A stretch of 43,555 nt of DNA from NCBI GenBank assembly GCA_030374735.1, contig JASCIV010000121.1, positions 1-43,555 on the forward strand, in the 5' to 3' direction. The DNA is from Gracilaria caudata. Taxonomy: Eukaryota > Rhodophyta > Florideophyceae > Gracilariales > Gracilariaceae. Positions 9,830-18,256 of the stretch are shown in pieces (position 1 is the first letter of the stretch; each line of letters starts with the position of its first letter). A program made the translations under genes and the position numbers. The notes beneath the pieces are model-generated. The model ran no database searches. It saw only the letters and a list, made by a program, of their open reading frames with translations, and was not told the DNA's origin.

Positions 9830-12160
9830 TTATCTCCACGGCATGCGTTGGCGCGATAAACTGCGTTGGATTGCACTGGCCAAAGCGCTCACTTTGGATT
9901 GTGACGCCCGCTTCGTGAGTTCCGCTTCTCGATTCTGTCCTTCCGTTTGTTGCTGATCTGCAGCCTGCTTCTGCTCCACCTCCTGCTTCTGCTCCACCTC
10001 CTGCTTCACCTCCTGCTTTTGTTCTGTCGCTTCATACTTCTGTCGCGATTTCTTCTTCTTCTTTCTCTCACTCCCACTGCCTTCACTCCTGTCACGCTTC
10101 CGCTTCTTCTTCTTCTTTTCTCTTTTTTCTTGCGAACTGCGTTTAAACGATCCTTCCTCTTGTTCTTCCCTGTTCTCCTTATTCTTCCCCTCCCGTTTAC
10201 CTTCTCCTGGCCCCGTGCCTTTCAATTTCGAATTACTTTTCTTAGAATCATTCTTAGCACTCTCCTTCTGTGTTTTGACGGGAACATCTCCGTTGAAATT
10301 CCCAGCCCCAGTCAACAGTCCTCGTTCCTGAGTGTGTAACTGAACATGTCCGCCCCGAACGGGTTCGCTTTTCGTCTCTGCTGTTTCCTGCGAAAGCAGC
10401 GGGGCAAGGTTGACAGCCTCTAACGCCGACTCGTACTTGGTAGAAAGAACATGATTCTGAGGCGGAGAACTCTCACGATCCCCCTCTTTAGTCTTTTCCT
10501 TCGTGTCAGATGCGTTGCGTTGCTTCTCGGGCTTCTGATCATGTAGTGGTGAAGCTGCGCTCTTCGAAGAACTTTGTGTTCTGGTAGCTTCACTCTGTTG
10601 ACTTTCTCTGTGGGTCTCACTATGCTCATGCTCTTGACGCTTCCTTTTCTCCTTGCTTCTTTTCTTATCTTTCTTCTTGTCTTTGTCAGCGCGCTTGGTC
10701 TTGTCCTTTTCTTTGTCCTTCCGCTTGTCTTTATCCTTGCTCTTCTTCCGTTTCTTGATCTCTGTCAGACCCAACTGAGCGCTTTCTGGCTCAACCTTGA
10801 GCAAATTGTTGTGCACTTCCAGCATGGAATCTGAATGGCGTCTCTTCTTTTTCCTTTTGGAGCTGGGCGTAGCGTGCTTCTCTTTCTCCTCCTTGCTCCT
10901 CTTCCTCTTTTTTTCATGCTTGTTCTTGCGACGCTTTTCCTTGCTTTTCTCCTCGCTTCGCCCTGAATCTTGAGAAATAACCGCGGTAGTTGGTGCTTCA
11001 GTCGCAATTCTTAGCTCCTCCTTCTGTTTCAATACCGTGCGCACCGGGGTGTCAGTCTTCGCCCTCTCCCTGTCGGTGGTGTTGTCAGCGTTCTCGTGTC
11101 CTTCCTTTTCCAAGGCTCCAATAATCTGTGGATGCTGATCGGTTTGCTTGGTGCTTTGCGGATCTTCTTTCTCGGCACTTCGTGCCTCTCTCTGCGCGTC
11201 TGCAATTGTTTCATTTTTGTCGGATTCGTCATCATCATCTGAGAACCTTTTGTGTAGCGTCGCACTTCTGTTATGATGCTCGGCTTCCGGATGCGCGGTG
11301 GGATTAGCTTGCTGTTTCTGGGGCTGTGTTGGGCCTCCGTTTGGTAGGGTTCGTTCAATACCCAATAGATCAGGGTTGACTGGCGCGAGCACATCACCAA
11401 AGGTAGAGTCACCGGCCAAAAGCAATTGCTCGGCATCGTGTTCGGAATCACGCCGAGCTCGCTGAATGGAAGAACGCTTAGTGACGTGAAGCACGTCGAC
11501 ATTGGGTGCATCGCTATCTTCATGTTCGTCTGCTTGCTGTTCATTTACAGCTTGACCGGGGAGCTCTTCGCTTGGCGTGAGTAACCCCAGCGAACTTGGA
11601 GGAATTGGTTCGTAGCATAAAGAGTGTTCCAAAGAGGCTAAGATTTGAAACAAGCCTTCTTTGGTGGCTTTTGTCTGGTTAACGACGAACCGAATCTGTC
11701 TGCCTATTGTGAGGTCTCTTTCGGGAGCCGCAAGATGATCAGATCTACACCATTTGTAGGGATAATTGGTGTCGTACTTATACTTGTTGGCCACCGCATG
11801 AAGCGGAAGCACTGCGTGAAAAGTGCGAAATACCCTGAGCGCAAGATGATCGGGCCCGACGTAGTTGATAACGCCAACCATGACAGAGCCGACAGGAGGG
11901 TTGAAAAGAAGCAATCGCAGATAACCTGCCACGTGAGCAAACGGTGAAGCATCGATAAAAGTGGGCGGCCCATCCAACTTGAGCGGTCCGATATGAGCCA
12001 CGACAACGCCCTTCAGACTGTGGTTGTAACGCATGAGCAGATTCTGAAACGCAGCTTCAGTGGCGGAAGCAACCGGGTCCACCAGCTGCGCTGGGCTGAG
12101 AGCGAGATGCACGCGCGCGTCCACGCGCCGCCAGGTGGCGCGGAGCGGCGGCGATGGCAT
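9830..12160 (-). CDS. RPA43: RNA polymerase I subunit A43 (RPA43/POLR1F) with long charged C-terminal tail
   Basis: The Rpb7-like stalk subunit of RNA polymerase I, nucleolar, contacting the initiation factor Rrn3/TIF-IA (family knowledge). The product is 776 residues from ATG 12160; the frame extends 26 codons further only to a GTG. Residues 1-200 match A43: a tip domain with LMRYNHSLKGVVVAHI, then an OB-type part with VGSVMVGVINYVGPDHLALRVF. Residues from about 210 on are extremely rich in Lys, Glu, Arg and Ser and contain short tandem repeats such as EVEQKQ near the C-terminus (DNA about 9968-10020). Animal and yeast orthologues are 215-340 residues with shorter Lys-rich tails, so the tail here is unusually large. 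It is probably disordered and nucleolar-retaining; that role is an inference. Confidence 0.82.
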   Translation of the reverse strand: MPSPPLRATWRRVDARVHLALSPAQLVDPVASATEAAFQNLLMRYNHSLKGVVVAHIGPLKLDGPPTFIDASPFAHVAGYLRLLLFNPPVGSVMVGVINYVGPDHLALRVFRTFHAVLPLHAVANKYKYDTNYPYKWCRSDHLAAPERDLTIGRQIRFVVNQTKATKEGLFQILASLEHSLCYEPIPPSSLGLLTPSEELPGQAVNEQQADEHEDSDAPNVDVLHVTKRSSIQRARRDSEHDAEQLLLAGDSTFGDVLAPVNPDLLGIERTLPNGGPTQPQKQQANPTAHPEAEHHNRSATLHKRFSDDDDESDKNETIADAQREARSAEKEDPQSTKQTDQHPQIIGALEKEGHENADNTTDRERAKTDTPVRTVLKQKEELRIATEAPTTAVISQDSGRSEEKSKEKRRKNKHEKKRKRSKEEKEKHATPSSKRKKKRRHSDSMLEVHNNLLKVEPESAQLGLTEIKKRKKSKDKDKRKDKEKDKTKRADKDKKKDKKRSKEKRKRQEHEHSETHRESQQSEATRTQSSSKSAASPLHDQKPEKQRNASDTKEKTKEGDRESSPPQNHVLSTKYESALEAVNLAPLLSQETAETKSEPVRGGHVQLHTQERGLLTGAGNFNGDVPVKTQKESAKNDSKKSNSKLKGTGPGEGKREGKNKENREEQEEGSFKRSSQEKREKKKKKRKRDRSEGSGSERKKKKKSRQKYEATEQKQEVKQEVEQKQEVEQKQAADQQQTEGQNREAELTKRASQSKVSALASAIQRSLSRQRMPWR

Positions 12161-12683
12161 GACGAAGCGGCGAGCGCGACAGTCGAACGCGGCGCGCGGT
12201 ACGTGAGACACTCGGTCGTGGACGACGGTGTGTCGCACCGCTCGGTTGCGGACGGAAGCGCGGAATGCTTATGCTTATGTTACAACATCAGCGACACAAA
12301 TTGGACTGACGAATTCGACGAGAGGGTGACGGGGGGCTGCGCAGTGCGCGCGCGTGTCGCGCGTTGCGAGTGACCTGTGACGACGCGCGAAGAGCAACGG
12401 CACTGGTGCGCGTTTGATGGCACGCGTGCGGAAAGCTATGTAGCGCGGTGACCGTTTTGATCTAACACGGCTCAACTTTTTTCGCTCAGGTGCCACTGCG
12501 CAACCACAGTTCTCGCTCCCTCCAATCGCACACGCGACTTTCGTCCTGTCGGCGCCATCGCACCTGTGCTATCAGCCGCGTCGACGGGTTCAAAAGAGCG
12601 CTTTGTCTCGCGGTGGCTTGCCGACGTCGTTGTCGCGCAGCGCCACTTTTTTGGGGCGACGGTTGTGCTTCGAGGCCCGAGTC
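12161..12683. promoter_or_regulatory. divergent region RPA43 / cysteine oxidase
   Basis: A GC-rich 523-bp gap between divergent starts. On the plus strand a 3' splice-site-like module lies at 12462-12489 (CTAAC, a T-run, then CAG), and the frame is open from there into the cysteine oxidase gene. A GTACGT donor-like word occurs at 12199-12204. These may belong to an upstream exon of that gene (see findings). Confidence 0.35.
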
Positions 12684-13532
12684 ATGGGACGTCTTCGAGC
12701 GTTCATCTCCGCTATCGTGCCGCGATTCATTCGCTCACGCCACTCCGTTCCGCGGTGTTCGCTGCACCATGTGGCGGACGTTGCTAACACCGTCGTGCAG
12801 AAAGCACGTGCCGCCTCGCCAGATAAGCAGCTCTCGCTCACCGAGGTCCAAGTCAACCAGTTGTTGAAGGCCGTCACCGATATGAATCCGCAGGATTTGG
12901 CCATTGAGAAGCAACGCTTCATCGACGAAGCAACCCAATGTGAGGATTTTGACTCCGTCGTTTATGTGCCCGTCACGGAGAATGAGAACTGTACCATCGC
13001 CATTTTCATCATTCCGCCGGGAAAAAGCATTCCGTTGCATGATCATCCACACATGTATGTTGCATCACGTGTGTTGTGGGGTGAACTTAAACTCAGTGCA
13101 TACGATATCTTCCCGGCCGACTCGGCTTCGCTTCCCGATGGTCGCATTTTTGCCAAAAGAAAAGAGCCGCAGATTGTCACTGCTGATGAGGTTGAAATCC
13201 TCACCCCAACCTCCAATAACGTGCACTCTTTTGCTGCATCCGAGTGGACCGCTGTGTTTGATGTGCTTCTTCCGCCTTACGACTCTCAACAGCATAGAGA
13301 TTGTACCTACTATGAGGTTTTCCCTGCCGATGAAGATCAAAAACATGCTCGCGCTGATGTCATTTTGAAGGTAAGTATGCCACCATCGTTTTCTTTACTC
13401 TTGATCAAACTCATTAACTAACCTCACTTTTCTACCACGTTGCGCCAATACCTTTACAATGTTCAGGAGGCCCCGTGCCCTGATTCCTTCCGCACCGTTG
13501 CATCAGAATATGTAGGCATCCCAATCAATTAG
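12684..13532 (+). CDS. PCO: plant cysteine oxidase / cysteamine dioxygenase-like thiol dioxygenase, two exons
   Basis: An O2-dependent non-haem iron enzyme of the PCO/ADO family, which oxidises N-terminal cysteine of proteins (oxygen sensing through the Cys/Arg N-degron branch) or cysteamine. Exon 1 is 12684-13370 and exon 2 is 13467-13532, giving 250 residues. The intron (13371-13466, 96 nt) has a GTAAGT donor, an AACTAAC branch and a TTCAG acceptor, phase 0. The cupin shows the iron ligands H119 and H121 in IPLHDHPHM and H181 in NVHSF, followed by FDVLLPPYD and CTYYEVF, a family signature. The N-terminus (GRLRAFISAIVPRFIR) is basic and could target an organelle; an upstream exon is possible. 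The stop overlaps that of the convergent 2Fe-2S gene. The exact substrate cannot be read from the sequence. Confidence 0.9.
13371..13466 (+). other. cysteine oxidase intron (96 nt)
   Basis: A GTAAGT donor at 13371, a CTAAC branch about 45 nt before the acceptor, and the acceptor CAG at 13464-13466. Splicing restores a C-terminus typical of the family in place of a read-through tail. Confidence 0.85.
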
Positions 13533-14065
13533 TTCTCCAGCTTGTTGAGCACTGTCTCTTTATGACCCCAGAAACCCGCGTGCTTCTCCACTGTAACATT
13601 ATCATCGACCACTCTAATCTGGCACGCCAGTCGTAGTCGTCTTTGTTTTGTATTTTCCATACTATGTGGCGGAAGAGACAATCTGGCCTTCTCTCTCCAT
13701 GACAAAACTGCAGGCTCCACTGCACCATCCAAAACGGAAACCGCACATGTCCCGCAGGTACCAAGCCCCTTGCATGTCACAAGCAAACCGCCATTGTGCG
13801 GATGACTCCCGCTGCGAATGAGCGCCGTACGGAGTTTTTCGCCTCGCTCTACGGCGATTTTGCGCCCGCGGTATGTCACAACCGCGGGCTTATCGGCTTC
13901 ACACATCATTGGTCTCATGCGCTGCGCTCTGCCGTCATAGCGCCAACACTCTATGTATGATGTAAAAGCTACATTCCTGCTTGTATCTTTCCCCATCGCC
14001 AAAAGTATGCCAGTGTGCCGGCGTGCCACCATGTCATTGAGCGTTCTTCGCAATTTCCGCATCAT
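13529..14065 (-). CDS. 2Fe-2S ferredoxin-like protein, probably plastid
   Basis: A 178-residue protein from ATG 14065; the frame continues 40 codons upstream only to a GTG. The C-terminal domain is a beta-grasp [2Fe-2S] ferredoxin with cluster cysteines C98, C104, C107 and C148 (CX5CX2CX40C). The motif CKGLGTCGTCAV and the terminal LRLACQ are like the chloroplast ferredoxin-like proteins related to PNSB3 of the NDH complex, rather than soluble photosynthetic ferredoxin. The N-terminal 55 residues are Arg/Met-rich and may be a transit peptide. Electron transfer is implied by the cluster; the partner is unknown. The gene overlaps its convergent neighbour by 4 nt at the stop codons. Confidence 0.75.
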   Translation of the reverse strand: MMRKLRRTLNDMVARRHTGILLAMGKDTSRNVAFTSYIECWRYDGRAQRMRPMMCEADKPAVVTYRGRKIAVERGEKLRTALIRSGSHPHNGGLLVTCKGLGTCGTCAVSVLDGAVEPAVLSWREKARLSLPPHSMENTKQRRLRLACQIRVVDDNVTVEKHAGFWGHKETVLNKLEN

Positions 14066-14683
14066 CCGACGGTTGAGCTGATGGAGGTTGGCCTCTTCTG
14101 GCCGATATGTGCGAAGGTAAGCGATCAGTTGCGCCTCGAGAAAGAACTTCGCCACTGCAGTTTGACACAGGCGGCTGATGACCACTTTTTTGAGCGCGCA
14201 ACTGACCTCACATGGATGCTAGAAATTCGAGCTCAAGAGCTACCGTCGTAAAGGGATCAATTCAGATTTTGAGCGCAATACGCAGGCTCACATGTGTACG
14301 TGACAGCATGATGATCACGTGTGATGATCAACTCCCAATGTGAAGAGAGTAGATCCTACTATTTTCATACCTCAGCTTAGAACAGTTGTAGTAATGAAGA
14401 ACGCCAACAGAACATGGAATTTAACAATATATGCTGGTTTTTTGTTACAGACAACCATCCTCACCATCAGGATCATCTCCCAATCGACCCTGACCCGTAA
14501 ATGCGCAATCCCCTTGGCATCATGTATTCATATCCGAGTACTTCGTTGTGAGTGCGGTAGTGCAGTCACAAAAGAAGTTGAGCATGTTTTATCCACATAA
14601 GTTGTTACATACTAAAGTTATGACTGCATTTGTCAGCCTTCTTGAGGAGGGAAAACTTTCCATGGAGGGAGCTTCTCTTCAAC

Positions 14684-14728
14684 CCTGTCGTCTCGGAAGC
14701 AGGGCCGCCCTGATTCCGAGATGACAGG
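14684..14728 (+). ncRNA. 20-bp stem-loop, probably RNA-level on the plus strand
   Basis: Arms 14684-14698 and 14714-14728 pair over 15 positions with one G.U pair; after one G-A mismatch, a further 5 bp (14700-14704 with 14708-14712) close a 3-nt loop. The G.U position would be an A-C mismatch in a minus-strand RNA, which favours plus-strand transcription. It lies 30 nt before the ATG of a possible small gene, so it may be a 5' UTR structure. It is short for a microRNA precursor, and no known RNA family is recognised. Confidence 0.5.
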
Positions 14729-14757
14729 AGATCTATCCTAGACATATTTCCCCTGAC

Positions 14758-15223
14758 ATGGCCGATAGACCACAACACAGAAGAAATGAGCAGTACAGGC
14801 GGGTACGGTAAGTATGGCTGGGGCGAGTTAAGGGGCGAATGCTTTCGAATGTGGCTGTACAGAAGTAAGGGCTTAGAAAGTGTGAGGCTTTAATAGGGAA
14901 CCCCACATTGTTAGACGGACCAAGAGAAATTTTCGGATCTCTGACTCCATCACCGTCAGCGAATTACTGATTGATATCGTCAGCTTTGCTGAACAGTTAA
15001 AGCCCGTGCAATGCGTCTATACACTAACACTATGCACATTCTATCTATCCGTTATATACACATTGGCGCCCCAATTCACCACACCCGACAAAACAAGGGG
15101 TCCAACTTCAGTACAACTATCGTCCTTCCGCAAAGGTTGCAAGGAGCTCTGGTGCATCTTGTAACACGGGGCACCGGCTGGTTCAGAGTAGGAATCAAAG
15201 CGTTGCATCTTAAGATACCGTGA
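14758..15223 (+). CDS. possible small spliced gene, unknown protein
   Basis: A hypothetical model. Exon 1 (14758-14807) begins at ATG and encodes MADRPQHRRNEQYRRV, ending exactly at a perfect GTAAGTATG donor (14808). A CACTAAC branch-like word lies at 15021-15027. Acceptors at 15097 or 15111 are possible. With the latter, exon 2 (15112-15223) continues in frame through VLPQRLQGALVHLVTR and ends at a TGA, giving about 53 residues. The intron would be near 300 nt, longer than the other introns here. I recognise no homologue. The 20-bp hairpin just upstream would lie in its 5' leader. Confidence 0.28.
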
Positions 15224-15586
15224 TCGCCGCACCTGCGGACACCGAAGATGCGGCCCCGAGAGCTTGCATCAGGGGTACTCCTTTTGGAGAAAGTTTGCCT
15301 GCTCGCCACCAAGGCATAGTTCTTTCTAGTAGCCTGCTTTGTGATTTAGAGGCAGTGGATACTCTCAAACTCTTGCTACAAAACACAAATCGGCTTTTGC
15401 ACCTAGTGACAGGCCAGGATCTAGTTTCTCTTACTTGCAGTCTTCTTGTAATGTGAGCCACCCGGAACGCCGAAGTTGTCCTTTTCTGTGAAGGCACACA
15501 ATGCCTCTCATTAGCTCATTACCAAAAATACCAAGATCAGAAACAGTAACACAAAGTTCGTTCAACAGTGCTTCCCATAAGTAAGT

Positions 15587-18256
15587 TCACGCCACTTTGA
15601 CTCCTTGCATACGATTGAGTACCTCAGTAATGCTTTCAGGCAACACATCTTTGCGAGTCAGGATACCACACACTCTTCCACCTCGCATGTTCGCGACAAG
15701 GATATGACGTGCCCCAGTACTACGGAACAGAGTGTACGCTGTGGAAGGCATTGCTCGATCAGACATCAACAGTGGATCTGGATTAATGTGCGGCTTGAGG
15801 TCGATCACATGATTCAATAACTCCAGCCGCCGTACGCGTTCCATGATGATGCTTTCGTGATTTTTCTTCATTAACGATGAATTTGGCCACGCTGAGTCAA
15901 GCTCTTCTCTTGAAATCTGATCCCGGTCTACGTCAATCTCATCAGTTTCACGTTCACGCTTGTCGCATTCGTGCTTCAGGAGGGCAACCAGAGTCCCTCT
16001 GTCAATGCTACCCACCAGCTCAAACTCAGGTACCTCACTTTCAGTTGACGGGCTTTTCCGTGGAAACCCTTGGAACGAGGCTGACGATGTATCGCGAGAA
16101 GTCTCATCGTCTTTTGATTGTTTAGCAGGTGCTTCATTCACAAAACCTTGCACTGAACCAGCATTGTGGTGGTTAAACCTCTTATAGTTCAGCACCTCTT
16201 TCTTGTCGGTTAGAGTAACGAGTTGGGTTGTTCCTTCGTCGTAAATGGTTGCCTGCAAGCCGATGCGGTCCGGCATAATAATGGTTGATGGCGGTACAAG
16301 CTTGTCAATTTCATTCGCTTCAAGTTGGTCAAGCTGTGACGCAAGCAGTGAATCATTAGAAACACTTGCCATTTGTGACAATTCTGCACCGGCGCTTCCT
16401 TCATTGGGAACATCAAGAGGTGATGAACTCGTTCCAGGATTGAGCTTCAAAAACACAGGGAATGAATGATGCTCGTTGGTTGCAAGCATCCGTACCAAGC
16501 CAGAGACCCTTGACAGACGACGAACCCCAATAACCTTGCTCTGCATTACATCGGACACACGAAGGCGGACATATGATTCAAGCTGTGGTATTTTGCTGGA
16601 CAAGAAAGGGATTCCCTTCAAATCGATATGCAAGTCGTAGATCCCTTGTCTGTAGAGAAAGTCGCCAGTCAGCTTGGCAACAACGGCAACAAAGACAGCT
16701 GCAAAAGCACCGGTGTAGCCCCCAACCGCTTCCAAAGCGATAACTGATACGGATATGGTTCTAGTGAATCCGGCAAGCGCAGAAACCGCCCCAACAAACG
16801 CAAACCCTCCCATGGAAATGTCAGTACGGGATGGGAAAATTGCCTGCACTGCTATGCCAATAAGGCGGCCGTATACACTACCTAGCAAAAACCCAGGAAA
16901 GAACACACCGGCGGGAACCGCGACACCGTAGGTCCAGATAATGAAGACAAAGTAGTACAATACAGCAACAGCCACTGGTGCAGTTGGGAAATCTCCGGAA
17001 CCTGTTGCGAAAAGAAGAGAACGCACAACCGAGTCTGACGGGTTGTAAATTGCAGATGCCCATGGTGAATACTGGCCTTCCTCACAACGGAATCGAGAGA
17101 AGTCTTTTGCACCGCTGAGAACATCTTGAATAGTGGAATTGGTGGGTTCACAGTCATTCGCAATATATGGGATGACAATCCGTAAGAAGGCCGTAGTTAA
17201 AGCGATAAGCGCACTTTCGAAAAGGCGGCGTCTCGGCTGGTTGACACGTTCATAACGGAACAACGTAATGTACTTGTTGATGAGCGGAAGAATCGCTCCA
17301 ACCACGCCACCAAAAATCCCTATGATGAGGTACACGGGCGCATCCTTGAGGAAGAAAGTCGAGCCTTGCAAGGGAGCAAGCTTACCAATGTCGTTAAGAA
17401 GAAAATCGTCGAAACCATTTCCCGGGATGCCGCTTGCAAGAAAGTTGAGGATGCGCACCACGGTACTACCAACGAGACAGCCGCCCAATGTGATAATGCC
17501 GAGGTTCCAGTCCCAATGTGTGGCAGCGTCTTCATAGACCCACATCCAAGCTCCCATTGGGGAGCCAAAGGCCACTGCGACTCCAATGGCGGCGCCGACA
17601 GCTGTGAAATCACGTTTCCATGCTTCTGTTCTGAAGACTCGGAACATAGAAGAATTCCAACGCCATGAAAAACGGGAGCTAGCAGCCTGACTCATACCTG
17701 CGGCCAGAATGGCGCCGGCATGGATCATGGGGCCTTGTTTACCACACACAAGCCCTCCAGAAAGACTAAATGCTATACCTATTGCTTTGACGAAGAACGA
17801 GTTGATAGCGAGAAAGCCCGGCACTCTAACACCGTTGAGATAGCTCTTCAATTCGGGAATTCCGGAGCCAGCTCCTAGTGGTGCTACATAAACAACCATG
17901 AGCGATGCTATAAGAACGAATACAGTGGACAGGACGACGAAGAATAGAACTGCGACCCAGAAGTTAGTTGCGCGGAATAAGCGTTCTGTGGCTGTGTATA
18001 GGCCAATTGTGAGTCCTCTGGTGAGTTGATCCACGACAAAGCCAACTAAGGCAAACACAAAACCAACGGCTATTCCCAACAGACCGGCGAGGCGGAGGTG
18101 ACGGGTGCGCTGCTTGGATGAGGTCGGGAAGTACGAGGCGATGTTGGCCGGGGAAGGAGGGAGGCGAAAGTCTATGGTATCAAACTTGTGCGAGCGCGGC
18201 GTAAAGAAGGCAGCGTAGGACAGCGTATAATTGTCATGTTCTAGTGATTGCGACAT
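15587..18256 (-). CDS. CLC-family chloride channel/transporter with CBS domains
   Basis: An 889-residue membrane protein starting at a true ATG. It has multiple transmembrane helices from about residue 55 to 540 with the CLC signature segments GSGIPELK (130-137, Ser131 being the chloride-type selectivity residue), GKQGPMIH (172-179) and PAGVFFPGFLLGSVYGR. Two cytosolic CBS regions follow (about 565-625 and 835-885), with a long Ser/Glu-rich linker between them. The gating glutamate of the GKEGP motif is Gln174 (codon CAA, 17737-17735), and the proton glutamate position appears to be Asp243 (VYEDA). By family knowledge, loss of the gating glutamate uncouples proton exchange, so this may be a passive or modified anion pathway in an endomembrane; that is an inference. 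Overall it is nearest the ClC-6/7-like intracellular group. Confidence 0.92.
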   Translation of the reverse strand: MSQSLEHDNYTLSYAAFFTPRSHKFDTIDFRLPPSPANIASYFPTSSKQRTRHLRLAGLLGIAVGFVFALVGFVVDQLTRGLTIGLYTATERLFRATNFWVAVLFFVVLSTVFVLIASLMVVYVAPLGAGSGIPELKSYLNGVRVPGFLAINSFFVKAIGIAFSLSGGLVCGKQGPMIHAGAILAAGMSQAASSRFSWRWNSSMFRVFRTEAWKRDFTAVGAAIGVAVAFGSPMGAWMWVYEDAATHWDWNLGIITLGGCLVGSTVVRILNFLASGIPGNGFDDFLLNDIGKLAPLQGSTFFLKDAPVYLIIGIFGGVVGAILPLINKYITLFRYERVNQPRRRLFESALIALTTAFLRIVIPYIANDCEPTNSTIQDVLSGAKDFSRFRCEEGQYSPWASAIYNPSDSVVRSLLFATGSGDFPTAPVAVAVLYYFVFIIWTYGVAVPAGVFFPGFLLGSVYGRLIGIAVQAIFPSRTDISMGGFAFVGAVSALAGFTRTISVSVIALEAVGGYTGAFAAVFVAVVAKLTGDFLYRQGIYDLHIDLKGIPFLSSKIPQLESYVRLRVSDVMQSKVIGVRRLSRVSGLVRMLATNEHHSFPVFLKLNPGTSSSPLDVPNEGSAGAELSQMASVSNDSLLASQLDQLEANEIDKLVPPSTIIMPDRIGLQATIYDEGTTQLVTLTDKKEVLNYKRFNHHNAGSVQGFVNEAPAKQSKDDETSRDTSSASFQGFPRKSPSTESEVPEFELVGSIDRGTLVALLKHECDKRERETDEIDVDRDQISREELDSAWPNSSLMKKNHESIIMERVRRLELLNHVIDLKPHINPDPLLMSDRAMPSTAYTLFRSTGARHILVANMRGGRVCGILTRKDVLPESITEVLNRMQGVKVA

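Larger units (their letters stand above)
14066..15586. other. 1.5-kb gap with hairpin and possible small spliced gene
   Basis: There is no long gene. The gap contains a strong hairpin at 14684-14728, an ATG followed 50 nt later by a perfect donor at 14808, a CACTAAC branch-like word at 15021-15027, and short open frames on both strands between 15100 and 15480 (including a 35-codon frame on the minus strand, 15317-15210, beginning MPWWRAG). Confidence 0.5.

Noticed and set aside
14797..14815. Minus-strand ATACTTACC as a possible U1 snRNA 5' end
   Set aside because: The following sequence has none of the U1 stem-loops or an Sm site. The plus-strand reading as a splice donor is better.
15210..15317. 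35-codon minus frame beginning MPWWRAG
   Set aside because: Looks peptide-like and could be spliced to an exon near 15440, but the branch site is weak and no family is recognised; kept only as part of the gap description.
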